NCBI GenBank assembly: GCA_030628445.1
Contig: DAOVQV010000014.1
Coordinates: forward strand, 1-12,553
DNA length: 12,553 bases
From: Phycisphaerae bacterium
Lineage (GTDB): Bacteria > Planctomycetota > Phycisphaerae > SM23-33
Direction of reading: 5' to 3'
Position numbers and translations under genes: made by a program. Positions within the stretch are counted from its first letter, which is position 1. Each line of letters starts with the position of its first letter. The notes under the pieces are model-generated. The model saw nothing but the letters and a program-made list of their open reading frames with translations, was not told the origin of the DNA and ran no database searches. Below, one piece after another: positions 1-7,968 of the stretch.

Positions 1-2139
1 GGCGTGGGCCCCAAAAAAGCCGCGGCGCTGATCGGGCAGTACGGCTCGGCGAAGCAGGTGCTAGCACACGCCGACCAGATGACGCCCAAGCTGAAGGAAA
101 ACCTGCTCAAGTACGCCGACAACATCGACCTGGCCCGCAGGCTGGTGACGCTGGATCGAGACGTCCCGGTCAAGCTGGACCTCGCGGCGATGGAGTTTGT
201 CGGGATCCGCGGAGAGTCGGTCAGGCCGATCCTCGCCGAGCTGGGGTTGAACCGCCTGCTGGAGCAACTGGACGCCCTCGGCGTCGGCGGCGCCGAAGGG
301 ACGCCCCCCGAAGGCGAACCCCAGATCGCCCCGGGCGACTCCAAGGCTGATTACACGTGCGTCGACACCCCCCAGGCCTTGACGAAACTCACCAAGAAAC
401 TTGGCGGCGTGAAGCGAATCGGCCTGGACACCGAGACGACATCCACCCAGCCGATGTGGGCCGAACTTGTGGGCATCTCGGTCGCCTGGGGCCCGGGTCG
501 GGCCGCCTACCTGCCCCTCAAGGGCCCGCTGGGCGCCAAGACGCTCCAGTTGGAGCTGGTCGGCGAGAAGCTCGGGCCAATCCTCGCCGACACGAAGATC
601 GAGAAGGTCGGTCACAACCTCAAGTTTGACCTGCTCGTGCTGCAAAAAGCCGGAATCGAAGTTACCGGCGAGATGTTCGACACCATAATCGCCGCTCACG
701 TGCTCGATTCGACGCGGCCCAGCTACAAGCTGGACAACCTCGCCGCCGAGCTGCTGGATTACCGGTGCATCCCCATTGAAGAGGTCATCGGGACGGGGCG
801 CAACCAGATTACCATGGACGCCGCGGCGGTGCAGACGGTGACGGTCTATGCGGCGGAGGATGCGGACATCGCATTGCGTCTGCGCGACGTGCTGGCGGCG
901 CAGCTGAAAACGGAAGGCCTGACGGACCTGTTTGAGAAGCTGGAGATGCCCCTCTTACCGGTCCTCACCGAGATGGAACGCCGCGGGATACGCGTCGATC
1001 CGCAGATCCTCAAGCAAATGGAGCAGGAACTGTCCGTCCAGGCGGATGTGCTCCGCGATCGAATAACCACCGCTGCGGGCAGACAGTTCAATGTCGACTC
1101 GCCCAAGCAATTGGCCCAGGTGCTCTTTGACGAGCTGGGCTTACCGGTCATCAAAATGAAAAAGACGGGCCCCAGCACGGATGCGGATGTTCTGGAGCAG
1201 TTGGCCGTCGAGCATGAGCTTGCGGCGCTGGTGCTGGACTACCGACAGCTCGCAAAGCTGCTCAGCACGTACCTGTCGGGCCTCGGTCAGTGCATCCATC
1301 CGGAGACGCGACGTGTGCATACGAGTTTCCGGCAGACCGGGACGTCCACGGGCAGGTTGTCAAGCAGCGATCCGAACCTGCAGAACATCCCGGTTCGAAC
1401 GGAGGTGGGAAGACGGATACGCTCAGCCTTCATCGCGGCAAAGGGGTGTGTCTTGCTTTCGGCGGACTATTCGCAGGTGGAGCTGCGCGTCCTGGCGCAT
1501 CTGTGCGCCGACGAGACGCTCGTTGACGCCTTCCTGTCCGATCAGGACATCCACCAGATCGTGGCGGGGGAGGTCTTCGGCGTCAAGCTCGCCGACGTGA
1601 CGCCCGATCAGCGGGCGCGGGCCAAGACGGTCAACTTCGGGATCATTTACGGTCAGACGGCGTTCGGTCTATCCAGGACGCTGCGAATTCCGAGGTCCGA
1701 GGCCGCCGAGTTCATCAAGCGATATCGCAAGCGATTCGTTAAGATCGATCAGTTCCTGGAAACCTGCGTCAAACAGGCCGAGCAGAACGGGTACGTCGAG
1801 ACGATTATGGGCCGGAGGCGGCGAATCCCGCAGATCGGCTCGGACAACGCCACCCGACGTGCCCACGCCGAGCGGCTGGCGATTAACTCGGTGGTGCAGG
1901 GCTCTGCTGCCGACATCATCAAGCAGGCGATGGTGAATATCGCAGCACAGATAAGGAAACAGTCCCGCCCCAGCGTGATGCTGCTACAGATTCACGACGA
2001 ACTTGTCTTTGAAATTCCCCGCAAGGCCCTCAAACAAGAGCGTGAAATGATCGTCTCGCAGATGTCGGGGGCCGTGACGCTTAACGTACCGCTGAAGGTG
2101 GACGTGGGTGTTGGGGGCAGTTGGATGGAGGCAAAGTGA
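1..2139 (+). CDS. polA: DNA polymerase I, 5'-truncated by the window edge
   Basis: This is the 3' part of DNA polymerase I, which fills gaps and removes RNA primers in replication and repair. The frame is open from base 1. The GTG at 4-6 is not the start: it encodes the valine of the GVGPKKAA helix-hairpin-helix that ends the 5' nuclease domain, so most of that domain lies outside the window. The 3'-5' exonuclease domain looks active: DTET at nt 427-438, HNLKFD ending with Asp at 628-630, and YAAED with Asp at 859-861, matching the metal-binding residues of E. coli Klenow fragment. Polymerase motif A (SADYSQVELR) has its Asp at 1465-1467. The O-helix RAKTVNFGIIYG lies near 1618-1653 and keeps the Phe that disfavours ddNTPs. 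Motif C (QIHDELVFE) has its Asp at 1996-1998. The C-terminus is normal and ends in TGA. It converges on the phosphate permease with a 16-nt gap. Confidence 0.97.
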   Translation, partial: GVGPKKAAALIGQYGSAKQVLAHADQMTPKLKENLLKYADNIDLARRLVTLDRDVPVKLDLAAMEFVGIRGESVRPILAELGLNRLLEQLDALGVGGAEGTPPEGEPQIAPGDSKADYTCVDTPQALTKLTKKLGGVKRIGLDTETTSTQPMWAELVGISVAWGPGRAAYLPLKGPLGAKTLQLELVGEKLGPILADTKIEKVGHNLKFDLLVLQKAGIEVTGEMFDTIIAAHVLDSTRPSYKLDNLAAELLDYRCIPIEEVIGTGRNQITMDAAAVQTVTVYAAEDADIALRLRDVLAAQLKTEGLTDLFEKLEMPLLPVLTEMERRGIRVDPQILKQMEQELSVQADVLRDRITTAAGRQFNVDSPKQLAQVLFDELGLPVIKMKKTGPSTDADVLEQLAVEHELAALVLDYRQLAKLLSTYLSGLGQCIHPETRRVHTSFRQTGTSTGRLSSSDPNLQNIPVRTEVGRRIRSAFIAAKGCVLLSADYSQVELRVLAHLCADETLVDAFLSDQDIHQIVAGEVFGVKLADVTPDQRARAKTVNFGIIYGQTAFGLSRTLRIPRSEAAEFIKRYRKRFVKIDQFLETCVKQAEQNGYVETIMGRRRRIPQIGSDNATRRAHAERLAINSVVQGSAADIIKQAMVNIAAQIRKQSRPSVMLLQIHDELVFEIPRKALKQEREMIVSQMSGAVTLNVPLKVDVGVGGSWMEAK

Positions 2140-2155
2140 TCGCGGCTCATCGAGC

Positions 2156-3487
2156 TTATTCATAAATCGCCATTAGAATCCAGTAGATCACAGCAGCAAA
2201 CCCCGCCGAGATCGGAATCGTAATCAACCAGGACATGAATATCCGCTTGACGACCTTCATGTCGATCGCCCCGAACCCCCTCGCCAGACCGACGCCCATG
2301 ACCGCGCCCACCAGCACCAGCGTCGTCGAGATCGGCAGGCCCAGCTTGGAGCAGACCAGGACGGTCGTCGCCGTACCGAACTCGGCCGACAGCCCGCGCG
2401 TCGGCGTGATCTCCGTAATCCTCTTGCCCACCGCCTCGATCACCCGGTACCCGAAGGTCGCCAGACCGACAACGATCCCCACCCCGCCGAACATCAGCAG
2501 CCACAGAGGGATTCCGGATGACAGGGTCATATCGCCCCCGACAAACCCGTTTATCGCCACGGCCAGCGGGCCGATCGCATTGGCCACGTCGTTGGCCCCG
2601 TGCGAGAAGGCCACGTAGCACGCCGTCACCAGTTGGATTCTGGCAAACCAGCTCTCCACCACCTGATATTGCTGGCGCGGACGGACCTTTTGATCGCGCG
2701 TTCGGCGGTGAACAACGACCCGTGCGATAACCGCCCCCAGGACACCCGCACCAAGCGCCACCGGGATGCCCTCATACGCCCCGAGCTGAAAGTGCAGACC
2801 CTTGTAGAGAACGGCCAGGAACAATATGAAAATCACCGCGCCCAGCGCCAGCGGGACGGCGTTCTTTGCCGCCCTCACCGGGTGTCGGGCCTTCAGGACG
2901 AACCTTTGGATACATCGGTAGATGATATAGGCGAGCAGACCGCCGGCGACCGGGGAGATGACCCAACTGGTGGCGATCTGGCCCATTTTCGCCCAGCGCA
3001 CAGCCCCCGGCCCGACGGAGACCACGGCGAATCCGACAACGGCGCCGATGATCGCGTGGGTGGTGGACACAGGCTGACCGAAATACGTCGCGACGTTCAG
3101 CCACAACGCAGCGCCAAGCAGGGCCGACAACATCCCGATAGCAAACCGTTCCGCGGCCGGATCACGCCTCGGTAGATCCTCCGGTCCCTCCCGGATTGTC
3201 CCTGTCCCCACGGCGGGCGGGCCCAAGGCCGGGATCTGTTCCGCAATCTGCCGGCGGAACGCATCCAGCGGGACAATGCCCTTGGCGACCGTCCGTGAGA
3301 CACTGGTCCCGACGAAAAACGCCCCGGCGAACTCAAAGACGGCCGCCACTATCACCGCCTTGCGCAGCGTCAGTGCCCCGCTGCCGACGGGGGTGCCCAT
3401 GGCGTTGGCCACATCGTTGGCGCCGATGTTCCAAGCCATGTAAAAGCCGGCCACTATCGCGATTATCAACAATACGGTCAGGATCAA
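2156..3487 (-). CDS. Pit-family inorganic phosphate permease
   Basis: A 443-residue polytopic membrane protein of the PiT family, which imports inorganic phosphate (often as a metal-phosphate complex) by ion symport. The family's internal duplication is clear: GANDVANAMG at residues 22-31 is repeated as GANDVANAIG at 297-306. GQPVSTTHAIIGAVVG at about 137-152 is echoed by GLPISTTLVLVGAVMG at about 383-398. In the second copy the usual His after STT is Leu (residue 390). A hydrophilic loop (about 88-113) and a basic central loop (about 260-272) separate hydrophobic blocks. The start is TTG, supported by GAAGGA at 3495-3500 with 7-nt spacing and by the first GAND motif falling at the usual distance. 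It lies 26 nt downstream of the DUF47 gene, the typical pair for this transporter. The counter-ion cannot be told from the sequence. Confidence 0.95.
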   Translation of the reverse strand: MILTVLLIIAIVAGFYMAWNIGANDVANAMGTPVGSGALTLRKAVIVAAVFEFAGAFFVGTSVSRTVAKGIVPLDAFRRQIAEQIPALGPPAVGTGTIREGPEDLPRRDPAAERFAIGMLSALLGAALWLNVATYFGQPVSTTHAIIGAVVGFAVVSVGPGAVRWAKMGQIATSWVISPVAGGLLAYIIYRCIQRFVLKARHPVRAAKNAVPLALGAVIFILFLAVLYKGLHFQLGAYEGIPVALGAGVLGAVIARVVVHRRTRDQKVRPRQQYQVVESWFARIQLVTACYVAFSHGANDVANAIGPLAVAINGFVGGDMTLSSGIPLWLLMFGGVGIVVGLATFGYRVIEAVGKRITEITPTRGLSAEFGTATTVLVCSKLGLPISTTLVLVGAVMGVGLARGFGAIDMKVVKRIFMSWLITIPISAGFAAVIYWILMAIYE

Positions 3488-3513
3488 CTCGTAATCCTTC
3501 GCGGTAAGGACAG

Positions 3514-4185
3514 CTACCTGTGAGAGATCATGAGGCGCAAGTTCTTGCCCACGTTCTCAGCGTGGTCGGCTATGTTGCCCAAAGCGGCGCAGAGCTTGTC
3601 CAGAATGATAATGGTTACGGAGTCCAGGTCGGGATCGGCGAAGTAGTCCCTCGCGAACGTACGCTTGAGCTTGTCGGACTCCCATTCCATGTGGCAGACC
3701 TGATGGATTTTCGCCAGAACATTGTCGGCGTCTTCGCCGACGAACGCCTCTTTCTGCAACTGCGCCAGATGCTCCGCCACGTCCAGAAGGGACTCGCCCA
3801 CCTGAAAAACCTTATCAACCAGCGCCAGGAAGCCCCCGTGCAGCTCCGCCGGCAGGTCGATCTTCCGCAGGGTGGCGATGACGGCGAAGTCCTCGGTGTC
3901 GTCGGCGATCTTGTCCATGTCCGCCAGGAACTTGGCGACGTCGGAGCGGTCCACGGGCAGGAAGTAGCGGTGAGGCAGCCTCTGGCGAACCCGGTCTTTC
4001 AGCTGATCGGCCTCGTACTCCGTCCGGGACATCTCGTGCTGAAGCTCCTTGAGGCGCCCGGTATCACCGGCGAGGATGCCCTCGGCAACGGGGCGGATCA
4101 GCGCAACGCATTCATGGACCTTCCTGGCGTGTTCCACGAGCGGCTCGAACGGCGAGCGGCCGAATAATCCCTTCAGGCTTCGCAT
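3514..4185 (-). CDS. DUF47 family PhoU-like protein, Pit accessory/regulator
   Basis: A 223-residue soluble, mostly helical protein of the DUF47 (PhoU-related) family, usually encoded directly upstream of a Pit permease and thought to modulate its activity. Acidic E/DxxxD-type metal-binding clusters characteristic of PhoU folds are visible: EYEAD near residue 56, DMDKIADDTED at about 89-99, EWESD at about 167-171, and NIADHAENVG near 204-213. The N-terminus MRSLKGLFGRSPFEPLVEH is typical of the family. The start at 4185 is preferred over an in-frame upstream ATG at 4260 because AAAGGAG (4194-4200) sits 8 nt before it, and the extra 25 residues would be unlike the family. It is the first gene of a two-gene operon with the permease. 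No Pho-box-like direct repeat was recognised upstream. Confidence 0.93.
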   Translation of the reverse strand: MRSLKGLFGRSPFEPLVEHARKVHECVALIRPVAEGILAGDTGRLKELQHEMSRTEYEADQLKDRVRQRLPHRYFLPVDRSDVAKFLADMDKIADDTEDFAVIATLRKIDLPAELHGGFLALVDKVFQVGESLLDVAEHLAQLQKEAFVGEDADNVLAKIHQVCHMEWESDKLKRTFARDYFADPDLDSVTIIILDKLCAALGNIADHAENVGKNLRLMISHR

Positions 4186-4523
4186 GGCACACACTCCTTT
4201 CCGACAGCGTTTCTGTGGCGCCGCCCGCAAACAAAGGCGGTCTGGAGCACTTAACACCATTCTGCAGCGTTTGCTCTGCCTGCGGCGTCAGCTGGGTTCG
4301 TCAGGCTGCATCGATGACCCTACGGGGTCGTCTGCTTCGCCTTCCTTCCCAGCCTTGTCCTCGGCTACGAGCAAATCGCCACATTATGTCGTTAACTGCT
4401 CGGGCCGCCATCATGCTATTGGCAAATGCGCGCCGGGACAAGCTTCCGCCCCGCAATACCCCCGAGACGCAACTGATCCGAGCCGGCGCCTGACCCTGTC
4501 CGGCCCGCACGGGCGGGGGGCAC
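4186..4523. other. Non-coding gap between the phosphate operon and the GT-C-like gene
   Basis: About 340 bases with no convincing gene; short open frames lack RBS and family features. It holds the leader and presumably the promoter of the minus-strand DUF47-pit operon. The best minus-strand promoter guess is weak: TTGTCC, 17 nt, TAGCAT, beginning near 4435. A 5-bp hairpin with a UACG loop lies at 4316-4329 (GACCC/GGGTC). Next to the end of the GT-C gene, GCCCG/CGGGC at 4503-4514 could fold but has no T-run, so it is a poor terminator. No tRNA or riboswitch was recognised. Confidence 0.6.
4194..4200 (-). promoter_or_regulatory. Ribosome binding site deciding the DUF47 start
   Basis: On the minus strand this reads AAAGGAG, 8 nt before the ATG at 4185. 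It fixes the start there rather than at the in-frame ATG 75 nt upstream. Confidence 0.8.
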
Positions 4524-6773
4524 CTATTTCCAGCGCGCCGCCAGCTTGGTGGTTTCCTCGCAGATCTTCTTGTACTGTCCGGCCCACTCGGCGGCGGCTT
4601 CGGAGCGGCCCTGGGCTCGGTATACCCGCGACAGGACGTCGGCGACGGCCTTTCGGGAGTCCAGGATATAGATCCCGTCAGCGCAGCGGGGGTCCATCTG
4701 GTTCAGGCGGCGCCACTCATCATGCAGATAGGAAATTATCCCCCGCTGCTCACCGGCGCCACGCAGAGAAATCTTACCAAGCGATAAATACCCCGAGGGC
4801 GAGGGCGAGACCGCATTGGCCGCCACGAACGCAGCGGCGATCTGTTTGACATCGGTCCTCAGGACCGGCGAGGCGAGGCACATCGCACGGGAGATGGCGG
4901 CGGCGCCCGGATCCGGATATGAAGCCCGCCCGTCAACCACACGCCCGATCAGTTCGCGCACCGGCGGCGAGTTTGCATCACCCAGCACCGCCTCCCGATC
5001 GTGGTAGTAGACAACCGCCCAGTGAGCGTCGGGCCCGGCGATCAGGTGCTCGAAGAGCTTGGCGTACCGAGGGGACGCGGGCGGTATGACGACCAGCGGG
5101 ACATCCATCGCCTTAAGCAGTTTGGCGGCGGAAGGACCTTTCAGTATCGCCCTCCACAACTGAAGCGCCCTGCTGTCGTAGACCTGCTGGGCCCTCCCGC
5201 CTATGAACAGCTTCAGTTGCGGGCGCCGCCAGTGAAGATAACCCTCCCACCGCCATTCGTTCAGCACCCGCCCGCCAATGTCGTTGGCGTCCAGAAAGGC
5301 GGCCGCTGCGACAGGGAAGTTCCTTATGCACACCATGCGCTGGAAGAATGTCGCGGGCGGCCTGGTCGGATTGTCGCTCCGGTAATGGAGCCAAAGGTGA
5401 TGGGCGAACGGGACGGTCAGCAACACAATAACACCGGCGGTAAGGAAGCTCGGGAAGGACCGCCTGTCAGGGCCCAGGGCCCACGTCAACTCCATTGCGA
5501 TAAGCGGCGCCATCACCACCATCGCCAGCGGTATAAACCGCCGGGCCGAGACCGCCATAGCAACGACAACGCCGGTCAGAACGATATCGAACAGCACCTC
5601 GCCCAGTTGCGAACCGGACGGCCTCTGGAGCCTGCACCTGCGCCCGACCAACGCCGGAAGCGCACGGAGAAACGCCGCCACGACCGTGATGGCGACAGCG
5701 ACAGCGGCGACGAAGACTATCTGCATCTGGAGGACCGCGCCCTTTGAAGACGGCCCGGACGCCGGCAGGACCCGTCCCGCCAAGAAGGCCAATACGACAC
5801 TGACACCCAGGCTCCCCAAGCCCATCACCACCCGCCGGAAGCTGACGGACTCGCGGGGCGACCAAAGATCGACGAACAACCGAACCGCCCAAATGCCCAT
5901 CAAGGCGCCCAAAACGACAAAGAATTCCGACGTCCTTCCAAACGACACGGGCACGGATACGAAGATGGGCTTCCATTCAGACACTGTTCGCCAGAGGCCC
6001 TCACCCCCCATCGTAAGCGGATGCGTGATGTTCTGAAAACCGAAGGGATTGACGAACGCAGCAAGCAGGACCGCCAAGACCAAACCGGCCGCCAGGGGCC
6101 AGCTTCGAGACAGCGCGCTGACCGGGCCCGAGGTGATCGCGGCCGGTACGAGTCTGCAAGCAACCCACAGTCCGGCCACGCCCAAGGCAAAAATGAATCC
6201 CCCATGCATGTTGGCCCATATTCCGATCAGCGCTGCCGCTGCCCACATCCAGTGGGCGTTTCGGCTCGTGCGATACAGCACCAACAGCAACAGCGGCGTC
6301 AAAACCAGCGTAACCAGGTTTGGCCGCAGGTCCACGTATCCGTGACACGCCAGCAGAACACCCCCCGCCGCGATAAGCGCCGCCCCCGCGGGTGCACCCC
6401 TGCGCCGTGCCACCTGGACCACGAACAACGCCAGCGCGCCCACCATGATCGCCTTGAGGACAAGCAGGCCGACTTCGCCGCCGGCGACATGGCAAAGATA
6501 GTACAGCAGGTGCGTACCCCAGTTCTGGTTGAACCAGACCCGCCCATGCGTGGTAAATGCCCAGTCGTCCGGCCCGCCCAGCTTACCGGCGAGGATGTCG
6601 CGCCCGCCCGCCAGCGCCACGTACAGGTCGCCGATCGGGCGGTAAACCGCCCAGACGACGGCGACGACAAGTATCGTCGCAAACAAACAGAAGATCAGCG
6701 CACCGGCGCCGCCGCGCCGCGGACGCAGCGCGGAATCACCTCGCCTCTCCCCGCTTCCCTTGCGATGCGCCAC
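4524..6773 (-). CDS. Polytopic membrane protein, GT-C glycosyltransferase-like, with soluble C-terminal domain
   Basis: A 749-residue integral membrane protein. A basic N-terminus precedes the first membrane helix (about 24-43). The following loop has GDLYVALAGGRDILAG and DDWAFTTHGRVWFNQNW (about 48-85), whose acidic residues resemble the first-loop acidic motif of GT-C lipid-phosphosugar glycosyltransferases. DLRPNL (148-153), WANMHGGF (186-193), NPFG with a following EWKP (about 242-269) and RRFIPLAM (411-418) recur in uncharacterised GT-C-like proteins. About eight to eleven further hydrophobic segments extend to residue 460. The soluble C-terminal part begins FPVAAAAFLDAND and contains GGRVLNEWRWEGYLHW and FIGGRAQQVY. 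The last 60 residues are helical and may be TPR-like. The GTG start has AGGA (6780-6783) 6 nt upstream, overlapping the top6A stop codon. It lies 8 nt after top6A, so the two are probably cotranscribed. Substrate and reaction are unknown; the glycosyltransferase role is inferred from pattern only. Confidence 0.75.
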   Translation of the reverse strand: MAHRKGSGERRGDSALRPRRGGAGALIFCLFATILVVAVVWAVYRPIGDLYVALAGGRDILAGKLGGPDDWAFTTHGRVWFNQNWGTHLLYYLCHVAGGEVGLLVLKAIMVGALALFVVQVARRRGAPAGAALIAAGGVLLACHGYVDLRPNLVTLVLTPLLLLVLYRTSRNAHWMWAAAALIGIWANMHGGFIFALGVAGLWVACRLVPAAITSGPVSALSRSWPLAAGLVLAVLLAAFVNPFGFQNITHPLTMGGEGLWRTVSEWKPIFVSVPVSFGRTSEFFVVLGALMGIWAVRLFVDLWSPRESVSFRRVVMGLGSLGVSVVLAFLAGRVLPASGPSSKGAVLQMQIVFVAAVAVAITVVAAFLRALPALVGRRCRLQRPSGSQLGEVLFDIVLTGVVVAMAVSARRFIPLAMVVMAPLIAMELTWALGPDRRSFPSFLTAGVIVLLTVPFAHHLWLHYRSDNPTRPPATFFQRMVCIRNFPVAAAAFLDANDIGGRVLNEWRWEGYLHWRRPQLKLFIGGRAQQVYDSRALQLWRAILKGPSAAKLLKAMDVPLVVIPPASPRYAKLFEHLIAGPDAHWAVVYYHDREAVLGDANSPPVRELIGRVVDGRASYPDPGAAAISRAMCLASPVLRTDVKQIAAAFVAANAVSPSPSGYLSLGKISLRGAGEQRGIISYLHDEWRRLNQMDPRCADGIYILDSRKAVADVLSRVYRAQGRSEAAAEWAGQYKKICEETTKLAARWK

Positions 6774-6781
6774 TGTCGGTC

Positions 6782-7876
6782 CTATGGCAGAAATGAGCCG
6801 ACGTGTTTGAGTTTCTCGGGCAAGTAGGTCTGGGCCACAAACTCCAGACCGTGCTTCGCCAGAGCCTGCTGTTCAACGCGAACGCCCATCTTCAGCATCT
6901 TTACGATCGCATCCTGCCAAGGCTTGTAATGCCTTATGAACGGATCGTTCTTCAGCGCATCCGCCGCCCGTTTCTTGTCCACTTCCTTCAGCGGATGCGT
7001 GGGCAGGTCATACTTGGAGATATCCTCGGGGGTGACGCCCAGGAACCGGGCCCGCGGGACGCAGAAGAACTCATTGAGATGCGCCGCGTTGCCCGAACCG
7101 ACCTTAAAGGTCCGGTAGATATTGAGATACCCGTACGGGTCGCCGTCGGTGAATACGTAAACAGGCAGCTTATGCTTATCCGACAACCGGCGGATGAACC
7201 GGCGGGATGCCCTGGACGGCACACCGCCCATGGAAATCAAGATGCAGTGCCGCTTGTGTGCGAAGTCCTCTTCGACCAATCTCTCGAACATCCCCTTGGT
7301 CTCAACGGCGAGGATGAACCTTCCCTCGGTGCGAAACCGCAGGTCCTCGACGACGGTCGGAACGCTGTAGGCGCCGCTGCCGAACCGGGTGCAGTCGATC
7401 TGGACCGTCTTTCCCGTTCTGCGGTCGCGGTCGATCACTACAAGCTCACCGGCGACCTCGCCGCCGTGCTCGTCGGCCCGAAACCGCAACTGCTCGCGGT
7501 TGACGCCCAGCATCGCCTCGACGTCGTCCATGACGGCGTCGGACTCCTCCTGCGCCGCGAAGGCCGCCTCGCCCCAGTTGTAAGCCTGATAATACGCTTC
7601 CCGTTTGGTCGAATGGCGATGGGTCCCGATCAGCTCCGTGCTCATCGCCAGCATCTTGAGCGTCTGGGCGAAGGTCTTGACGGTGTTGACCGTCAACGTC
7701 CGCACCTTCTTACGCCCGCAAAGCTGAAAATACCCCGGCCTCGGGCGATATCGAACATTGGACAACGCGCGGACAGGCAGCGACATCCGGGGTTTTGTCT
7801 TCCGGCGGATCCGCTTGTAGACCCCGTCGGCCTGATCGTGAATTCTCTCGACAACGTCTTGAGTCTTGCGAGCCAC
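6782..7876 (-). CDS. top6A: DNA topoisomerase VI subunit A (Spo11/Top6A family)
   Basis: A 364-residue protein matching the DNA-cleaving subunit of type IIB topoisomerase, the family that includes meiotic Spo11. The N-terminal part carries MSLPVRALSNVRY (31-43) and TVKTFAQTLKMLA (65-77), typical of the region before and within the 5Y-CAP winged-helix domain. STKREAYYQAY (89-99) holds the candidate catalytic tyrosine, most likely Tyr96. The Toprim domain follows, with metal-binding Glu192 in FILAVETKG (187-195) and the DGD triad Asp244-Gly245-Asp246 in VFTDGDPYGY. PRARFLGVTPEDI (274-286) is also family-typical. Length is normal and all catalytic residues are present, so it looks functional. 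The GTG start is set by GGGAGG at 7885-7890 with 8-nt spacing. The ATPase partner Top6B, usually adjacent in archaea, is not in this window: upstream is nrdR and downstream the membrane protein. Confidence 0.93.
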   Translation of the reverse strand: MARKTQDVVERIHDQADGVYKRIRRKTKPRMSLPVRALSNVRYRPRPGYFQLCGRKKVRTLTVNTVKTFAQTLKMLAMSTELIGTHRHSTKREAYYQAYNWGEAAFAAQEESDAVMDDVEAMLGVNREQLRFRADEHGGEVAGELVVIDRDRRTGKTVQIDCTRFGSGAYSVPTVVEDLRFRTEGRFILAVETKGMFERLVEEDFAHKRHCILISMGGVPSRASRRFIRRLSDKHKLPVYVFTDGDPYGYLNIYRTFKVGSGNAAHLNEFFCVPRARFLGVTPEDISKYDLPTHPLKEVDKKRAADALKNDPFIRHYKPWQDAIVKMLKMGVRVEQQALAKHGLEFVAQTYLPEKLKHVGSFLP

Positions 7877-7884
7877 TTTTGCGA

Positions 7885-7890
7885 CCTCCC
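7885..7890 (-). promoter_or_regulatory. Strong ribosome binding site of top6A
   Basis: Minus-strand GGGAGG lies 8 nt before the GTG at 7876 and supports that non-ATG start. Confidence 0.75.
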
Positions 7891-7940
7891 AATTGGTGCA
7901 GGCCCTGGCGATACTGGGGCTTCAAGAATCAACACATCAC

Positions 7941-7955
7941 GGCGGCTGCGCCGCC
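7941..7955 (-). terminator. Hairpin between nrdR and top6A
   Basis: A perfect 6-bp GC stem (GGCGGC/GCCGCC) with a 3-nt loop begins 13 nt after the nrdR stop codon. The minus-strand sequence after it (GTGATGTGTTGATTCTTG) is T-rich but has no uninterrupted T-run. It may be a weak terminator or attenuator between nrdR and top6A, or an mRNA-stability element. Confidence 0.4.
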
Positions 7956-7968
7956 TGACGGCGGGTTT

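Noticed and set aside
4..6. GTG as the polA start
   Set aside because: It falls within the GVGPKKAA helix-hairpin-helix of the 5' nuclease domain, so the gene begins before the window.
2140..2155. Bidirectional terminator between polA and pit
   Set aside because: Only a 4-bp GCTC/GAGC stem with a 3-nt loop is visible, too weak to call.
4301..4510. 69-codon minus-strand frame in the gap upstream of the phosphate operon
   Set aside because: Arg/Ala/Ser-rich composition typical of chance frames in GC-rich DNA, with no RBS and no recognisable family.
4503..4514. Intrinsic terminator of the GT-C-like gene
   Set aside because: The stem is short with a 2-4 nt loop and is not followed by a T-run on the minus strand.
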